A stretch of DNA of 64,000 nucleotides, taken from positions 1 to 64,000 of the forward strand of contig NZ_RFFH01000025.1 of the NCBI RefSeq assembly GCF_003696265.1, given 5' to 3'. Below the pieces are notes generated by a model, which did not search any database, had not been told where the DNA came from, and saw nothing but the letters and a program-made list of their open reading frames with translations. Numbering within the stretch: position 1 is the first letter of the stretch; every line of letters starts with the position of its first letter. This document shows, piece by piece, positions 1 through 10,204 of this stretch. The stretch comes from Nocardia stercoris (GTDB taxonomy: Bacteria; Actinomycetota; Actinomycetes; Mycobacteriales; Mycobacteriaceae). Both the position numbers and the translations under genes were made by a program.

Positions 1-3000
1 GCCCCACAACACATCCCGCACCGGACGATCCAACGCCCGCTCCAGCAGGTCCACGGCCTCGTCGAACGCCGCCGCGAACACCGGGAACTCCCTGTGCAAT
101 TCGCGGCCCATCCCGGCCCACTGCGCACCCTGCCCCGGGAACACCAGGGCGACCCGGCCTCCGGCGCGCGCCGTACCGCGCACCAGCGAGGTGGCGTCGC
201 GGCCTGCGGCCAGTGCGTTCACACCCGCCAGCAGTGCGTCCCGGTCACCGCCGACGACCACCGCACGGTGCTCGAGTCGCGCCCGGCTCGACACGAGGGA
301 CCAGGCCACAGCCGAGATGTCGATGCCGGGCTGCTGGGACACGACTGCCGCCAGCCGGGAAGCCTGCGCCAGCAACGCTTCCGGGCTCCGCGCGGACAGC
401 ACCCACGGCACCGCGGCGATCCCGTCGCCGGGACCGGCCGCGGGTTCGGCGGCCGGCTCCGGCGCCTCCTCGACGATGACGTGGGCATTCGTCCCCGAGA
501 TGCCGAAGGCCGAAATACCCGCGCGCCGTGGATGACCCGGGCTCTCCCAGGTGCGCTGCTCGGTGAGCAGCTCCACCGCGCCGCTGTCCCAATCGACATG
601 CGTGGAGGGCTCGTCGACGAGCAGCGTCCGCGGCATGACACCGTGGCGCATCGCCTGCACCATCTTGATCACACCCGCCACACCCGCGGCGGCCTGGGTA
701 TGCCCGATATTCGACTTCAGCGAACCCAGCCACAGCGGCCGGTCCGCCGGCCGATCCTGGCCGTAGGTCGCCAGCAGCGCCTGCGCCTCGATCGGATCGC
801 CCAACGCCGTTCCCGTGCCGTGGGCTTCGACGACATCGACCTCGGAGCCCGTCAGTCCGGCGTTGGCCAGGGCCTGCCGGATCACCCGCTCCTGCGACGG
901 ACCGTTCGGCGCGCTCAGCCCGTTCGACGCGCCGTCCTGATTGATCGCGCTCCCACGCACGACAGCCAGCACCCGATGGCCCAGCTGCCGTGCGCGCGAG
1001 AGCCGTTCGATCGCCAGCACCCCGACGCCCTCGGACCAGCCGGTACCGTCGGCCGCGGCCGCGAACGCCTTGCATCGCCCGTCGGGCGCGAGCCCACGCT
1101 GCCGGGAGAAGGCGACGAAATTCGCGGGCGTCGTCAACACCGTGACACCGCCGACCAGCGCCAGTCCACACTCACCGCCGCGCACCGCGGCCGCAGCCTG
1201 GTGCAGTGCCACCAGACTCGACGAACACGCGGTATCCACCGATACCGCTGGGCCTTCCAGTCCGAGCACATACGACACCCGGCCGGAGGCGACCGCGGTG
1301 CTGGTTCCGGTGATCTCGAAACCGGCTGCCCCGCTGTAGTGTTGATCCGAGATGCCCAGGTACACACCGGTGTCGCTGCCGCGCAGCGTCATCGGGTCGA
1401 TGCCCGCGTCCTCCAGTGCCTCCCAGACCGTTTCGAGCAGCAGTCGCTGCTGCGGGTCGGTGGCCGACGCCTCGCGCGGGCTGATCCCGAAGAACGCGGC
1501 ATCGAAATCGCCTGCGTCCGGCAGGAATCCACCGCGACGGACGTACGACTTGCCGGCGGCCGCGGGATCCGGGTCGAACAGCGTATCCAGATCCCAGCCG
1601 CGGTCGGCCGGGAAGTCCACGATGCCGTCGCGGCCGTCGCGCACCAGATCCCACAGTTCGCCGGGCGACGAGACGCCACCGGGATACCGGCAGCCCATTC
1701 CGACGATCACCACCGGGTCGTCGAGATCGGTGCGAACCGCTGCGACCGTGGACTTCTCGGCCACGTCGCCGCCGAGTTGCACCAGCAGGTACTCCGCGAC
1801 TGCCCGCGGGGTGGGCCGGTCGTAGATCAGCGTGGTGGGCACGACGAGGCCGGTCGCGGCGCTCAACCGATTGCGCACCTCGACCGCGAGCAGCGAGTCG
1901 AACCCGAGCTCCGCGAAGTTCCGGTCCGCGGCGACTGCCTCGGTGTCGTCGTGTCCCAGCACAGCGGCGATCTGCGCGCGCACCAGCTCGAGCAGCGGTT
2001 CCAGCTGTCGTACGGGCGGAACCCGTTCGGCCACAACGCCGGTGACCGCGTCCGGTACGACCGCGGGTGTCAGCTCGCGCAGCATCGGCGCCAGGGTGCC
2101 CAGTCGCGCCTGGACGGCCAGCGCCGCGGTGTCGAAGCGCACCCCCAGCACCGCGGCACGGTCGGACGCGACCGCGAGATCCAGCAGGGCCAAGCCCTGC
2201 TCGCTCGCCAGCCCCGGCAGGCCGAGACGCCGCCACCGGGCCGCGTCGGCCGCACCCAGGTGGCTGGTCATCCCGGTCGATGCCGCCCAGATCCCCCAGG
2301 CGATCGAGGTCGCGGGCAGGCCGGCGGCCCGGCGTTGCCCGGCCAGCCCGTCGAGGAATCCGTTGGCCGCGGCATAATTGGCCTGACCGGCGGCTCCCAG
2401 CGTGCCGGTGATCGACGAGAAGAGCACGAAGACGGCCGGATCCAGCTCCGCGGCGGCCTCGTGCAGATACCAGGCCGCGTCCGCCTTCGCGGCCAGCACA
2501 CCGTCCAGTCGCGCCGGGGTGAGCTCGGTGAACACGCCGTCGTCCAGGACACCGGCGGCGTGCACGATCCCCGAGACCGGGTACTCGGCGGGCACTGCCG
2601 CCAGCAGCCGCGCGACACCTTCCCGCGTCGAGACGTCGCAGGCCACCACGTGCGCTCGAGCACCGAGTGCGGCCAGGTCCGCGACCAATGCCGCGGCGCC
2701 CGGCGCGGCGAGTCCGCTCCGGCTGCCCAGCACCAGGGACCGGACGCGGTGCGTACCGGCCAGATGGCGGGCCAGCAGCGCACCCAGGCCGCCGGTGCCG
2801 CCGGTGAGCACCACGGTCCCCGCCGCCACCCGTGTCCAAAGGGTGGCGTCGGCCGCGGTCTCCGGCAGCCGGGTCACCCGCGGGTGGTACAGCTCGCCAC
2901 CGCGCTGCGCCAGCTGCGATTCGCCGGTCCCCAGCACCACGGCCAGGTGCTCGGCGGTGAGATCGCCCTCGATATCGGTGTCCAGCAGGACGATCCGGCC

Positions 3001-6000
3001 GGGCGCCTCGAGCTGGGCCGACCGCACCAGACCCCACAGCGCCGCGCCCGGCGCGTCGGCGATCGTCTCACCGGGCACCGCGACGGCACCGCGGGTCGCC
3101 ACCACGAGCCGGCTGCCCGCGTACCGCTCCTGCGCCGAGAACTGTTGCAGCACCTCGAGCACCCGATGCGTCGCGGTACGCAGCACCGCGGGCACGTCCG
3201 GTGCGGATTCGTGATCGCGGCAGTCCAGGACCACGGCCTCCGGTGCCGGCTCCCGCTCGGCGAGCGTTGCCCAGTCCCCGATCTCGACCGCGCCGGGTTC
3301 CGCGACGGGCGGCACCGGCGACCAGCGCACGGCGTGCAGGCGGCTCGGTGCCGACTCGGCGTCCGCCGCGTCGGCCACGCTGTTCACCCAGTAGCGGCGG
3401 TGCTGGAAGGCGTAGGTCGGCAGTTCCACCCGGCGCGGTGTGCCGGTGGGCCACAGCGCGGACCAATCCACCGGCACGCCGGCGGACAACTCGCCCGCGG
3501 CCCGCAAGGCCGTCTCGGCCTCGCTGCGCGCGGGACCGGCCGCCCGGGGCTTCCGGAGCATCGAAACCACCAGCGCCGCAGTGGATTCCGTTCCCGCGTC
3601 CAGGTTCTCCGCGATCAGCGCACTCATACCACCGTCGGGACCCGCCACCACGAAGGTGCCCGCACCGGCGGCCCGCAGCGACCGCACACCGGCGGAGAAG
3701 CGGACCGTCTCCCGGACGTGCCGGACCCAGTACTCGGCCGTGCGTACCTCGGGCCCGGCGAGTTCACCGGTCAGGTTCGATACCAACGGAATCCGTGGCT
3801 CACCGAAGGTGAGCCCGCCGGCGATCGCGCCGAACTCGGCCAGCATCGGCTCCATGGCCGGCGAATGGAAGGCGTGGGACACCCGGAGCCGGCTCGCGCG
3901 GTGCCCTTCGGACCGGAGCCGCTCCGCGGCCGCCTCGACCGCCTCCTGCGCACCCGAGATCACCACCGCCCGTGGCCCGTTCACCGCGGCGACGGCAACG
4001 TCGGATCCGAGGTCGCGCAGCACCTCCCGGACAGCTTCCTCGTCCGCCGCGACCGCAACCATCGCGCCACCCGCCGGCAACGCCGCCATCAACCGCCCGC
4101 GCGCCGCCACCAGTGCGGCGGCATCAGCGAGCGACAGCACACCGGCCGCGTAGGCGGCGCCGATCTCACCGATCGAATGCCCCGCCACCACATCCGGAGT
4201 CACACCCCACGACTCCAACAGGTGATACACACCGACACCGACCGCAAACAGCCCCGCCTGCGCGAACATCGTGTTGTCGGCCGACGCATCGTCACTGCCC
4301 CACAACACCTCCCGCACCGACTGGCCGAAATGGCCGTCCAGCAGGGACAATGCCTCGTCGAACGCTGCCGCGAACGCCGGAAACGCCTCGGACAGTTCAT
4401 GACCCATGCCCGCGTACTGCGCCCCCTGACCGGGGAACACCAGCGCGAGCCGGCCGGCCGTCCGCATCGAACTCCGAGCGGGCGCACCCGGCTCGCGGCC
4501 CGTGGCCAGACCATCCAGCCCCGCGATCACCGCGTCGCGATCACCGCTGGGAACCCAGGCCGACCATTCGTGCCGGGTGCGGGTGGTGAGCAGCGAATAG
4601 GCGACGTCCCGCGGGTCGGTGTCCGGGCGCTCGATCAGCCACTGCCGCAGCACCGCGGCCTGCGCCCGCACCGCGCTCTCGCTGCGGGCCGACACCAGCA
4701 GCGGCAGGTGCGCGATCGACCCGCCGTCGGCGGGTCCGGCCGCGGCGGGCGGTGTCTCGGGTACCGGCGGCACCGGGGCCGCTTCGAGGATCACGTGCGC
4801 GTTGGTACCGCTGATACCGAAGGAGGACACACCGGCCCGGCGGGGGCGGTCTCCGTCGGTGTCCCAGGCGCGTTGCTCGGTGAGCAGCTCCACCGCGCCG
4901 CTGTCCCAATCCACATGGGAGGACGGCTCGTCCACGTGCAGCGTCCGCGGCATGACACCGTGGCGCATCGCCTGCACCATCTTGATCACACCCGCCACAC
5001 CCGCGGCGGCCTGGGTATGCCCGATATTCGACTTCAGCGAACCCAGCCACAGCGGCCGGTCCGCCGGCCGATCCTGGCCGTAGGTCGCCAGCAGCGCCTG
5101 CGCCTCGATCGGATCGCCCAGCGTGGTGCCCGTGCCGTGGGCCTCCACGGCATCGATCTCGGTGGCAGCCAGTCCGGCATCGGCCAGCGCGGCTCGGATC
5201 ACCCGCTGCTGCGCGAGGCCGTTCGGGGCGGTGAGGCCGTTGGAGGCACCGTCCTGGTTCACGGCCGACCCGCGCACGACCGCCAGCACCTGGTGACCGA
5301 GACGCTCTGCCCGCGAGAGGGTTTCGACCACCAGGACACCGACACCCTCGGACCACCCGGTCCCGTCGGCGGCCTCGGCGAACGGTTTGCACAACCCGTC
5401 CGGGGCCAGGCCCTGTTGCCGGGCGAACTCCACGAACATCGCGGGCGTCGCCATCACCGTGACGCCACCGACGACGGCCAGATCGCATTCGTCCGCGCGC
5501 AGCGACCGGCAGGCCAGGTGCAGGGCGACCAGGCTGGACGAGCACGCGGTGTCGATCGAGATCGCGGGACCGGTCCAGCCGAAGGTGTAGGCGATCCGCC
5601 CCGAGGCGACACTGTTGGTGGTTCCGGTCAGCCGGAATCCGTCCAGGCTGCGGTCACGGCCCCCGAGCCCGCCACCGTAGGATTGGTCGTAGAGACCGGC
5701 GAATACCCCGGTCCGGCTGCCGCGCAGGGCCTTCGGGTCCAGCTGCGCCCGCTCCAGCGCCTCCCAGACTCCTTCCAGCAGGAGTCGCTGCTGGGGGTCG
5801 GTCGCGAGGGCTTCCCGCGGCGAGATCCCGAAGAAGTCCGCGTCGAATTGCGCTGCTCCAGAGAGGAATCCGCCCCGCCGGGGGCTCGGTTCCGGGTCGT
5901 CGGGCCCCGGCAGCTCGTCGAGGTTCCAGCCGCGATCGACGGGGAAGTCGACCACGAGATTCGCACCCTCGACGACCTTCGACCAGAGGTCGTCCGGCGA

Positions 6001-6153
6001 GTTCACCTCGCCCGGGAGGCGGCAGCTCATGCCCACGATGGCGATCGGCTCGTTCCAGCGACTCTCGAGTTCCTTGACTCTCGACCGGGACCGCTGCAGT
6101 TCGCCCGTCATCCACCGCAGTGTCTCGAGAGATCTGGCATTGCTCGTCGTCAT
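1..6153 (-). CDS. Modular type I polyketide synthase (extension modules, 3' end outside window)
   Basis: At least 2051 residues with no stop before the window edge. Residues 8-32 form a short charged helix typical of an N-terminal PKS docking domain. Module 1 is KS (active-site C204 in DTACSSS), AT (GHSIGE and the HAFH motif near nt 3870, which predicts malonyl-CoA), KR (GGTGGLG near nt 2800, LDD near nt 2550, catalytic Y in GQANYAAANG near nt 2370) and ACP (LGFDSL near nt 1890). The LDD motif predicts a B-type ketoreductase. There is no dehydratase or enoylreductase, so the product should be a beta-hydroxy unit. Module 2 starts with KS (DTACSSS near nt 1240) and an AT cut at the edge. The ATG at 6153 directly precedes the docking helix. 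It lies 614 bp downstream of the loading-module gene and should receive its acyl chain. The product is unknown because the downstream modules are missing. Confidence 0.95.
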   Translation of the reverse strand, partial: MTTSNARSLETLRWMTGELQRSRSRVKELESRWNEPIAIVGMSCRLPGEVNSPDDLWSKVVEGANLVVDFPVDRGWNLDELPGPDDPEPSPRRGGFLSGAAQFDADFFGISPREALATDPQQRLLLEGVWEALERAQLDPKALRGSRTGVFAGLYDQSYGGGLGGRDRSLDGFRLTGTTNSVASGRIAYTFGWTGPAISIDTACSSSLVALHLACRSLRADECDLAVVGGVTVMATPAMFVEFARQQGLAPDGLCKPFAEAADGTGWSEGVGVLVVETLSRAERLGHQVLAVVRGSAVNQDGASNGLTAPNGLAQQRVIRAALADAGLAATEIDAVEAHGTGTTLGDPIEAQALLATYGQDRPADRPLWLGSLKSNIGHTQAAAGVAGVIKMVQAMRHGVMPRTLHVDEPSSHVDWDSGAVELLTEQRAWDTDGDRPRRAGVSSFGISGTNAHVILEAAPVPPVPETPPAAAGPADGGSIAHLPLLVSARSESAVRAQAAVLRQWLIERPDTDPRDVAYSLLTTRTRHEWSAWVPSGDRDAVIAGLDGLATGREPGAPARSSMRTAGRLALVFPGQGAQYAGMGHELSEAFPAFAAAFDEALSLLDGHFGQSVREVLWGSDDASADNTMFAQAGLFAVGVGVYHLLESWGVTPDVVAGHSIGEIGAAYAAGVLSLADAAALVAARGRLMAALPAGGAMVAVAADEEAVREVLRDLGSDVAVAAVNGPRAVVISGAQEAVEAAAERLRSEGHRASRLRVSHAFHSPAMEPMLAEFGAIAGGLTFGEPRIPLVSNLTGELAGPEVRTAEYWVRHVRETVRFSAGVRSLRAAGAGTFVVAGPDGGMSALIAENLDAGTESTAALVVSMLRKPRAAGPARSEAETALRAAGELSAGVPVDWSALWPTGTPRRVELPTYAFQHRRYWVNSVADAADAESAPSRLHAVRWSPVPPVAEPGAVEIGDWATLAEREPAPEAVVLDCRDHESAPDVPAVLRTATHRVLEVLQQFSAQERYAGSRLVVATRGAVAVPGETIADAPGAALWGLVRSAQLEAPGRIVLLDTDIEGDLTAEHLAVVLGTGESQLAQRGGELYHPRVTRLPETAADATLWTRVAAGTVVLTGGTGGLGALLARHLAGTHRVRSLVLGSRSGLAAPGAAALVADLAALGARAHVVACDVSTREGVARLLAAVPAEYPVSGIVHAAGVLDDGVFTELTPARLDGVLAAKADAAWYLHEAAAELDPAVFVLFSSITGTLGAAGQANYAAANGFLDGLAGQRRAAGLPATSIAWGIWAASTGMTSHLGAADAARWRRLGLPGLASEQGLALLDLAVASDRAAVLGVRFDTAALAVQARLGTLAPMLRELTPAVVPDAVTGVVAERVPPVRQLEPLLELVRAQIAAVLGHDDTEAVAADRNFAELGFDSLLAVEVRNRLSAATGLVVPTTLIYDRPTPRAVAEYLLVQLGGDVAEKSTVAAVRTDLDDPVVIVGMGCRYPGGVSSPGELWDLVRDGRDGIVDFPADRGWDLDTLFDPDPAAAGKSYVRRGGFLPDAGDFDAAFFGISPREASATDPQQRLLLETVWEALEDAGIDPMTLRGSDTGVYLGISDQHYSGAAGFEITGTSTAVASGRVSYVLGLEGPAVSVDTACSSSLVALHQAAAAVRGGECGLALVGGVTVLTTPANFVAFSRQRGLAPDGRCKAFAAAADGTGWSEGVGVLAIERLSRARQLGHRVLAVVRGSAINQDGASNGLSAPNGPSQERVIRQALANAGLTGSEVDVVEAHGTGTALGDPIEAQALLATYGQDRPADRPLWLGSLKSNIGHTQAAAGVAGVIKMVQAMRHGVMPRTLLVDEPSTHVDWDSGAVELLTEQRTWESPGHPRRAGISAFGISGTNAHVIVEEAPEPAAEPAAGPGDGIAAVPWVLSARSPEALLAQASRLAAVVSQQPGIDISAVAWSLVSSRARLEHRAVVVGGDRDALLAGVNALAAGRDATSLVRGTARAGGRVALVFPGQGAQWAGMGRELHREFPVFAAAFDEAVDLLERALDRPVRDVLWG
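621..803. repeat. 183-bp exact direct repeat, copy 1 (KS of module 2)
   Basis: I compared this stretch base by base with 4938-5120 and found no difference. Both copies encode the region around the HGTGT histidine through NIGHTQAAAG in the two ketosynthases. The flanking sequence diverges quickly, including at synonymous positions, so the identity is not explained by protein constraint alone. Confidence 0.9.
4938..5120. repeat. 183-bp exact direct repeat, copy 2 (KS of module 1)
   Basis: Partner of 621-803, in the same orientation and offset by 4317 bp. It covers the matching part of the module 1 ketosynthase. Recent module duplication or gene conversion would explain it. It is also a place where short-read assemblies can collapse or join modules wrongly. 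Confidence 0.9.
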
Positions 6154-6767
6154 GGAAACCCCGCTACAAACTTTCGTGAACAACCGCAGAAGATTCGGGC
6201 CACAGGCAAATCCGGGGTGTACGAAGACACGACAGATCACGACCGGCTGCAGGATGCTCGCCGGCCGGACGGATACGCACAGGATTTACGTGGGCGCTAT
6301 CGCCGATTACTCGGCCAGCGGCACTCCGGCGGCTGCGCCGTCACTGAAACAGGGAGGCCCGACGGCGGTGATACGCCCGGACGGCACGAGGACTCGATCG
6401 TCAGGTGAATGGCGTTGCCTCACAGTGATCCAGCCTCCTCGTAAATCCTCCCGAATGGGAGGCTAGTCCAACAACCGGCAGCTGTCACTTCAACCGACAA
6501 CAAGATCATGTCTAAACCAGAAGGGCGCAGGTGAGACACCACACCGCCGCCCCGGACGGTCGACCGGCCGGTCGGTATACCACCGAACCGCCAGGTCCCG
6601 AAGGCCTTGCGCCGGTGTCGAACTCGAGACATGTCACACCGAAGTCGTTGTCGCACATGCAGCTCCGGTCCGATTGCGGACATCACGAATCGAAGCCCGG
6701 ACTGGTGGTACCCGCGCCCACTCCGACCCCGTGTGATGCCGGCGCGGCGGCATCGTCTCGCCGACGA
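6154..6767. other. Intergenic gap between the two PKS genes
   Basis: No convincing coding frame on either strand. A small stem, CCTCCC-GAAT-GGGAGG, lies at 6447-6462. A gap this long between genes for consecutive assembly-line proteins suggests that the downstream gene has its own promoter, but I could not pick one with confidence. Confidence 0.5.
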
Positions 6768-9700
6768 TCAATCGAAGCGGGCTCCGGGTGCGTCGCCGCG
6801 CAGTTCGCTGTCGATGAAATCCAGCAGTTCGTCCTCCGAAGCCGCAACCACGTCGAAATTCGCGGTCGAATCGTCCCCCGCGCCGTATTCCGACGCCAAT
6901 GCCCGCAACCATCCGGTAATTCGCGTCCGGGCGCCGCGGTCACCTGCCGCATTCCGAATCCGACGGGTCAGATCCGCCAGCTCGGTATCCAGACTGTCGG
7001 CCGGCGTCGGCACGGCCCGGAATCGCGTCCGGATATGGATGGCGAGTTCGGCCGGGGTGGGGTGATCGAAAGCGTCACTAGCGGCCAGTTTCACGCCGAC
7101 CACCGCACCGAGCCGCGCCAGCAGGTTCACCGTCTGCGCCGAGCCCAGACCCATGGCCTTGAAGGTGTCGGTCGCGGAGAACCCTGCCGCGTCCGCATCC
7201 CCCAGCACCGCGACCGCATAGGAGACGATCAGCCGTTCGAGTTCGTCCACGGTCCACTCCGCCGCGTCACCGTCCGCGCCACCCACGGTGTGCGGCCACA
7301 GCAGGTGGTGCCGGAAAGCGTAGGTGGGCAACTCGATTCGGCGCGCGGCCGGACCGCGCAGCGGGCCGTGCAGCCAGTCGACGGCACCGCCTCCGGCGAA
7401 GAATCGTGCGGCCGAGGTCAGCAGCTCCCGCCGATCACCGTGGTCACGGGACAGCGAACCGGCCAGCACCGTCGGCCGGTCGGTGCCCGCCAGCACATCG
7501 GAGATCGCGGCACCCAGCACCGGATGCGGTGCGACCTCGACGAATTGACCGTGCCCCACCCGCACCAGCTCCACGATGCTCGGGCCGAACAGCACCGGCT
7601 GCCGGATATTCCGGTACCAGTAGTCGCCGTCGAGCTCGGCACCGTCCACCCACGCACCCAGCAGGGTCGAGAACATCGGGACGGCACCGCGGCGCGGCAC
7701 CACCGGACGCATATCCGACCGCAGCGCGTCCTCGATCTCGTCGAGGACCGGACTGTGCGAGGCCCGGGACACCCGGACCGGGCGGACCCGGAAGCCGTCG
7801 GCCCGCAAGCGCGCCAAAACCGGTTCCAACTCGGCGATCTCACCACTGATCACGGTCTGGCGGGGCCCGTTGATCGCGGCCACCGCGACCGCGGTCCCGG
7901 CCAGATACTCGGTCGCAGTCTCCGCGGGAGCCTCCACCCAGACCATCTGTCCCGGCCGCAAGCCCCCCAGGCGGGACGCGCGCGCACAGATGACCCGCAC
8001 CGCATCCGCGAGACTCAGATGACCCGCGACGTGTGCCGCGGCCACCTCGCCCTGCGAGTGCCCGATCACCGCGGCCGGCCGCACACCCCACGACATCCAG
8101 ACCCGGGCCAGTCCCACCATCATGGCGAACAGGGCCGGCTGCACGATGTCGACCCGCTCGGAGTCCGCCTCCGGCCCGCACAGCACCTCGACCAGCGACC
8201 AGTCCACGTACGGGCGCAGTTCCCGGTCACAGTCGGTGATCACCTCGCGAAACACCGGTTCGGTCTCCCAGAGGTCGCGGCCCATCGCGGCCCACTGCCC
8301 ACCCTGACCGGGGAACACGAAGACCGGGCCGGACTCGAACGCGGCGGCGGTACCGAATTCGACGTTGTCGACCGGGATTCCGCGCGCGATGCTGCGCAGG
8401 CCGTCGAGGTTCTCCTCGAACGAGGACCCGATGATCACCGCCCGGTGTGGGTGCACGTCGCGGGCCTGGAGCAAACTCTGCGCGACATCGCCCAGCGACG
8501 CGTCGGGCCGATCACGCAGCCGGTCGTACAGCCGCGCCGCCTGATCCCGCAGCACGGTGTCCGACCGGGCGGACACCACCCACACGGCCGGCGACTCGTT
8601 CGGAACCGGCTCAGCGGGCTCGGATCCGGCGGTTCCGGCGAACTCCCCCACGACCACATGACAATTCGTGCCGCCGATGCCGAAACTGCTCACTCCCGCG
8701 ACCCTGGGGCCGCCGGCGGGCCAGGGCGCCGCCTCGACCCCCACGCGCAGCACGTCCGCCGCGGCGGCCAGGTCCGGATTGAGCTCGTGGAAGTTCCGGC
8801 TGGGCGCGAGCACGTTCCGCTCGACCGACAGCACGGCCTTGATCAACCCCAGGATGCCGGCGGCGCCCTCGAGATGACCGATGTTGGTCTTCACCGACCC
8901 GACCGGCACCGGCCGTCCCGCCGTCCGGCCGGGCCCGAACACCTCGGCCAGTGCCGCGGCCTCGACCGGGTCGCCGACCCGGGTACCGGTGCCGTGCAAT
9001 TCGACGTAGCCGATCTCGGCCGGCGTCACCCCCGCCCGAGCCTGGGTGTCGCGCACCAGCGCCGCCTGTGCCACGGCGCTCGGCGTGGTCAGGGTGCCGG
9101 TCCGGCCATCGCTGTTGACGCCGCTGCCACGGATGATCGCGTGGATCCGGTTGCCGTCCGCCACCGCCCGGGACAGCGGTTTCAGCAGCACCAGCCCGCC
9201 GCCCTCCCCGCGGGCGAATCCGTCCGCCCGCGCGTCGAAGGCGTAGCAGCGCCCCTCCGGCGACAGCGCGCCCAGCCGCTGGATGCCCAGCGTGGAGTCG
9301 AGAGCGAGATTGAGGTGGACGCCGCCCGCCAACGCCAGCTCGCTCTCGCCCGAGAGCAGGCTGCGGCAGGCCAGGTGCACCGCGACCAGCGAGGAGGACT
9401 GGCCGGAATCCACGACGAAACTGGGACCGCGCAGGCCCAGCAGATGGGAGACCCGGTTGGCGATCAGGCCGCGGTTCAGGCCGGTCAGGGCTTGACCGGA
9501 CGACGCCTCGTCCAGCCGGGCCGCGGCGATCGGGAAATCGTTGCTGATCGCCCCGACGAATACCCCGGTCGCGCTGTCCGCCACGGTCGACACCCGGATG
9601 TCGGCCGCTTCGAACGCTTCCCAGGCCAACTCCAGGGTGAGCCGCTGATGGGGATCCATCGCCGCTGCCTCGGCGGCCTCGATCCCGAAGAAGTCGTGGT

Positions 9701-9953
9701 CGAAGGCGTGCGGCTCGGCGAAGTAGGAGCCCGGCGGCAGGTCGTACCGTTCCGCGGCCGATGCCGCACCCGGCATGGTGAACCGGCTCGGCGGGATCTC
9801 GGCGATCGTGTCGCGGCCGGCGAGCACGAGTTCCCAGAGTTCCGCGGGCGAGCCCACCCCGGGAACCCGGCACGACATTCCGACGATCGCTACCGCGTCG
9901 GGCTCCCCGGCCGGGCTGTATCGGTCGGAGCTGGAGGGCACATCACGGGTCAT
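6768..9953 (-). CDS. Polyketide synthase loading protein, KSQ-AT-ACP
   Basis: 1061 residues. The KS-like domain (about 20-440) reads VDSGQSSSLV, so Q185 replaces the catalytic cysteine, while H320 (HGTGT) and H360 (NIGH) are kept. This is the signature of a KSQ domain, which decarboxylates the acyl group loaded on the ACP to make the starter. The AT (about 545-840) has nucleophile S633 in GHSQGE and RASH at 730-733 in the specificity position. GHSQGE with an xASH motif resembles methylmalonyl-type ATs, so a propionyl starter is likely but not certain. The ACP (about 900-980) keeps S938, but the usual DSL triad reads GSA. The tail (985-1055, ending SEDELLDFIDSEL) resembles a C-terminal docking domain. 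The start is set by AAGGA five bases before the ATG. Confidence 0.95.
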   Translation of the reverse strand: MTRDVPSSSDRYSPAGEPDAVAIVGMSCRVPGVGSPAELWELVLAGRDTIAEIPPSRFTMPGAASAAERYDLPPGSYFAEPHAFDHDFFGIEAAEAAAMDPHQRLTLELAWEAFEAADIRVSTVADSATGVFVGAISNDFPIAAARLDEASSGQALTGLNRGLIANRVSHLLGLRGPSFVVDSGQSSSLVAVHLACRSLLSGESELALAGGVHLNLALDSTLGIQRLGALSPEGRCYAFDARADGFARGEGGGLVLLKPLSRAVADGNRIHAIIRGSGVNSDGRTGTLTTPSAVAQAALVRDTQARAGVTPAEIGYVELHGTGTRVGDPVEAAALAEVFGPGRTAGRPVPVGSVKTNIGHLEGAAGILGLIKAVLSVERNVLAPSRNFHELNPDLAAAADVLRVGVEAAPWPAGGPRVAGVSSFGIGGTNCHVVVGEFAGTAGSEPAEPVPNESPAVWVVSARSDTVLRDQAARLYDRLRDRPDASLGDVAQSLLQARDVHPHRAVIIGSSFEENLDGLRSIARGIPVDNVEFGTAAAFESGPVFVFPGQGGQWAAMGRDLWETEPVFREVITDCDRELRPYVDWSLVEVLCGPEADSERVDIVQPALFAMMVGLARVWMSWGVRPAAVIGHSQGEVAAAHVAGHLSLADAVRVICARASRLGGLRPGQMVWVEAPAETATEYLAGTAVAVAAINGPRQTVISGEIAELEPVLARLRADGFRVRPVRVSRASHSPVLDEIEDALRSDMRPVVPRRGAVPMFSTLLGAWVDGAELDGDYWYRNIRQPVLFGPSIVELVRVGHGQFVEVAPHPVLGAAISDVLAGTDRPTVLAGSLSRDHGDRRELLTSAARFFAGGGAVDWLHGPLRGPAARRIELPTYAFRHHLLWPHTVGGADGDAAEWTVDELERLIVSYAVAVLGDADAAGFSATDTFKAMGLGSAQTVNLLARLGAVVGVKLAASDAFDHPTPAELAIHIRTRFRAVPTPADSLDTELADLTRRIRNAAGDRGARTRITGWLRALASEYGAGDDSTANFDVVAASEDELLDFIDSELRGDAPGARFD

Positions 9954-10204
9954 CGGAGTCCTTGTCGGTGGCCTGCCGAGCGCTGCGGGCTCCCCGGGTA
10001 CGACGCGAACCGCCGGACCGTGCCGGCCACGCCTGTACGGGTCTCGACAACCGGTGCATCCGGCCCGCGCGCAGTGGTCCCACGGTGCCCACCCGACTCG
10101 AAACGTCGAGCTCGACCCTAACAGGGGATTCGGCCGGTGCGCACGGCGAAGTCCGCGATACCGCTTGGGGGCAGCGGGTTTTCGCCGATCGGCGGGCCGT
10201 TCGA

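Noticed and set aside
94..6408. A 2104-codon open frame on the plus strand
   Set aside because: It lies opposite the PKS gene, has no domain-like sequence and is rich in Arg, Pro, His and Gly. It is a GC-bias shadow.
6420..6686. A minus-strand 88-codon frame in the PKS gap
   Set aside because: No ribosome site, no recognisable protein features, and codon usage unlike neighbouring genes.
6531..10121. A 1196-codon plus-strand frame
   Set aside because: Antisense to the KSQ loading protein, which has full domain and active-site evidence.
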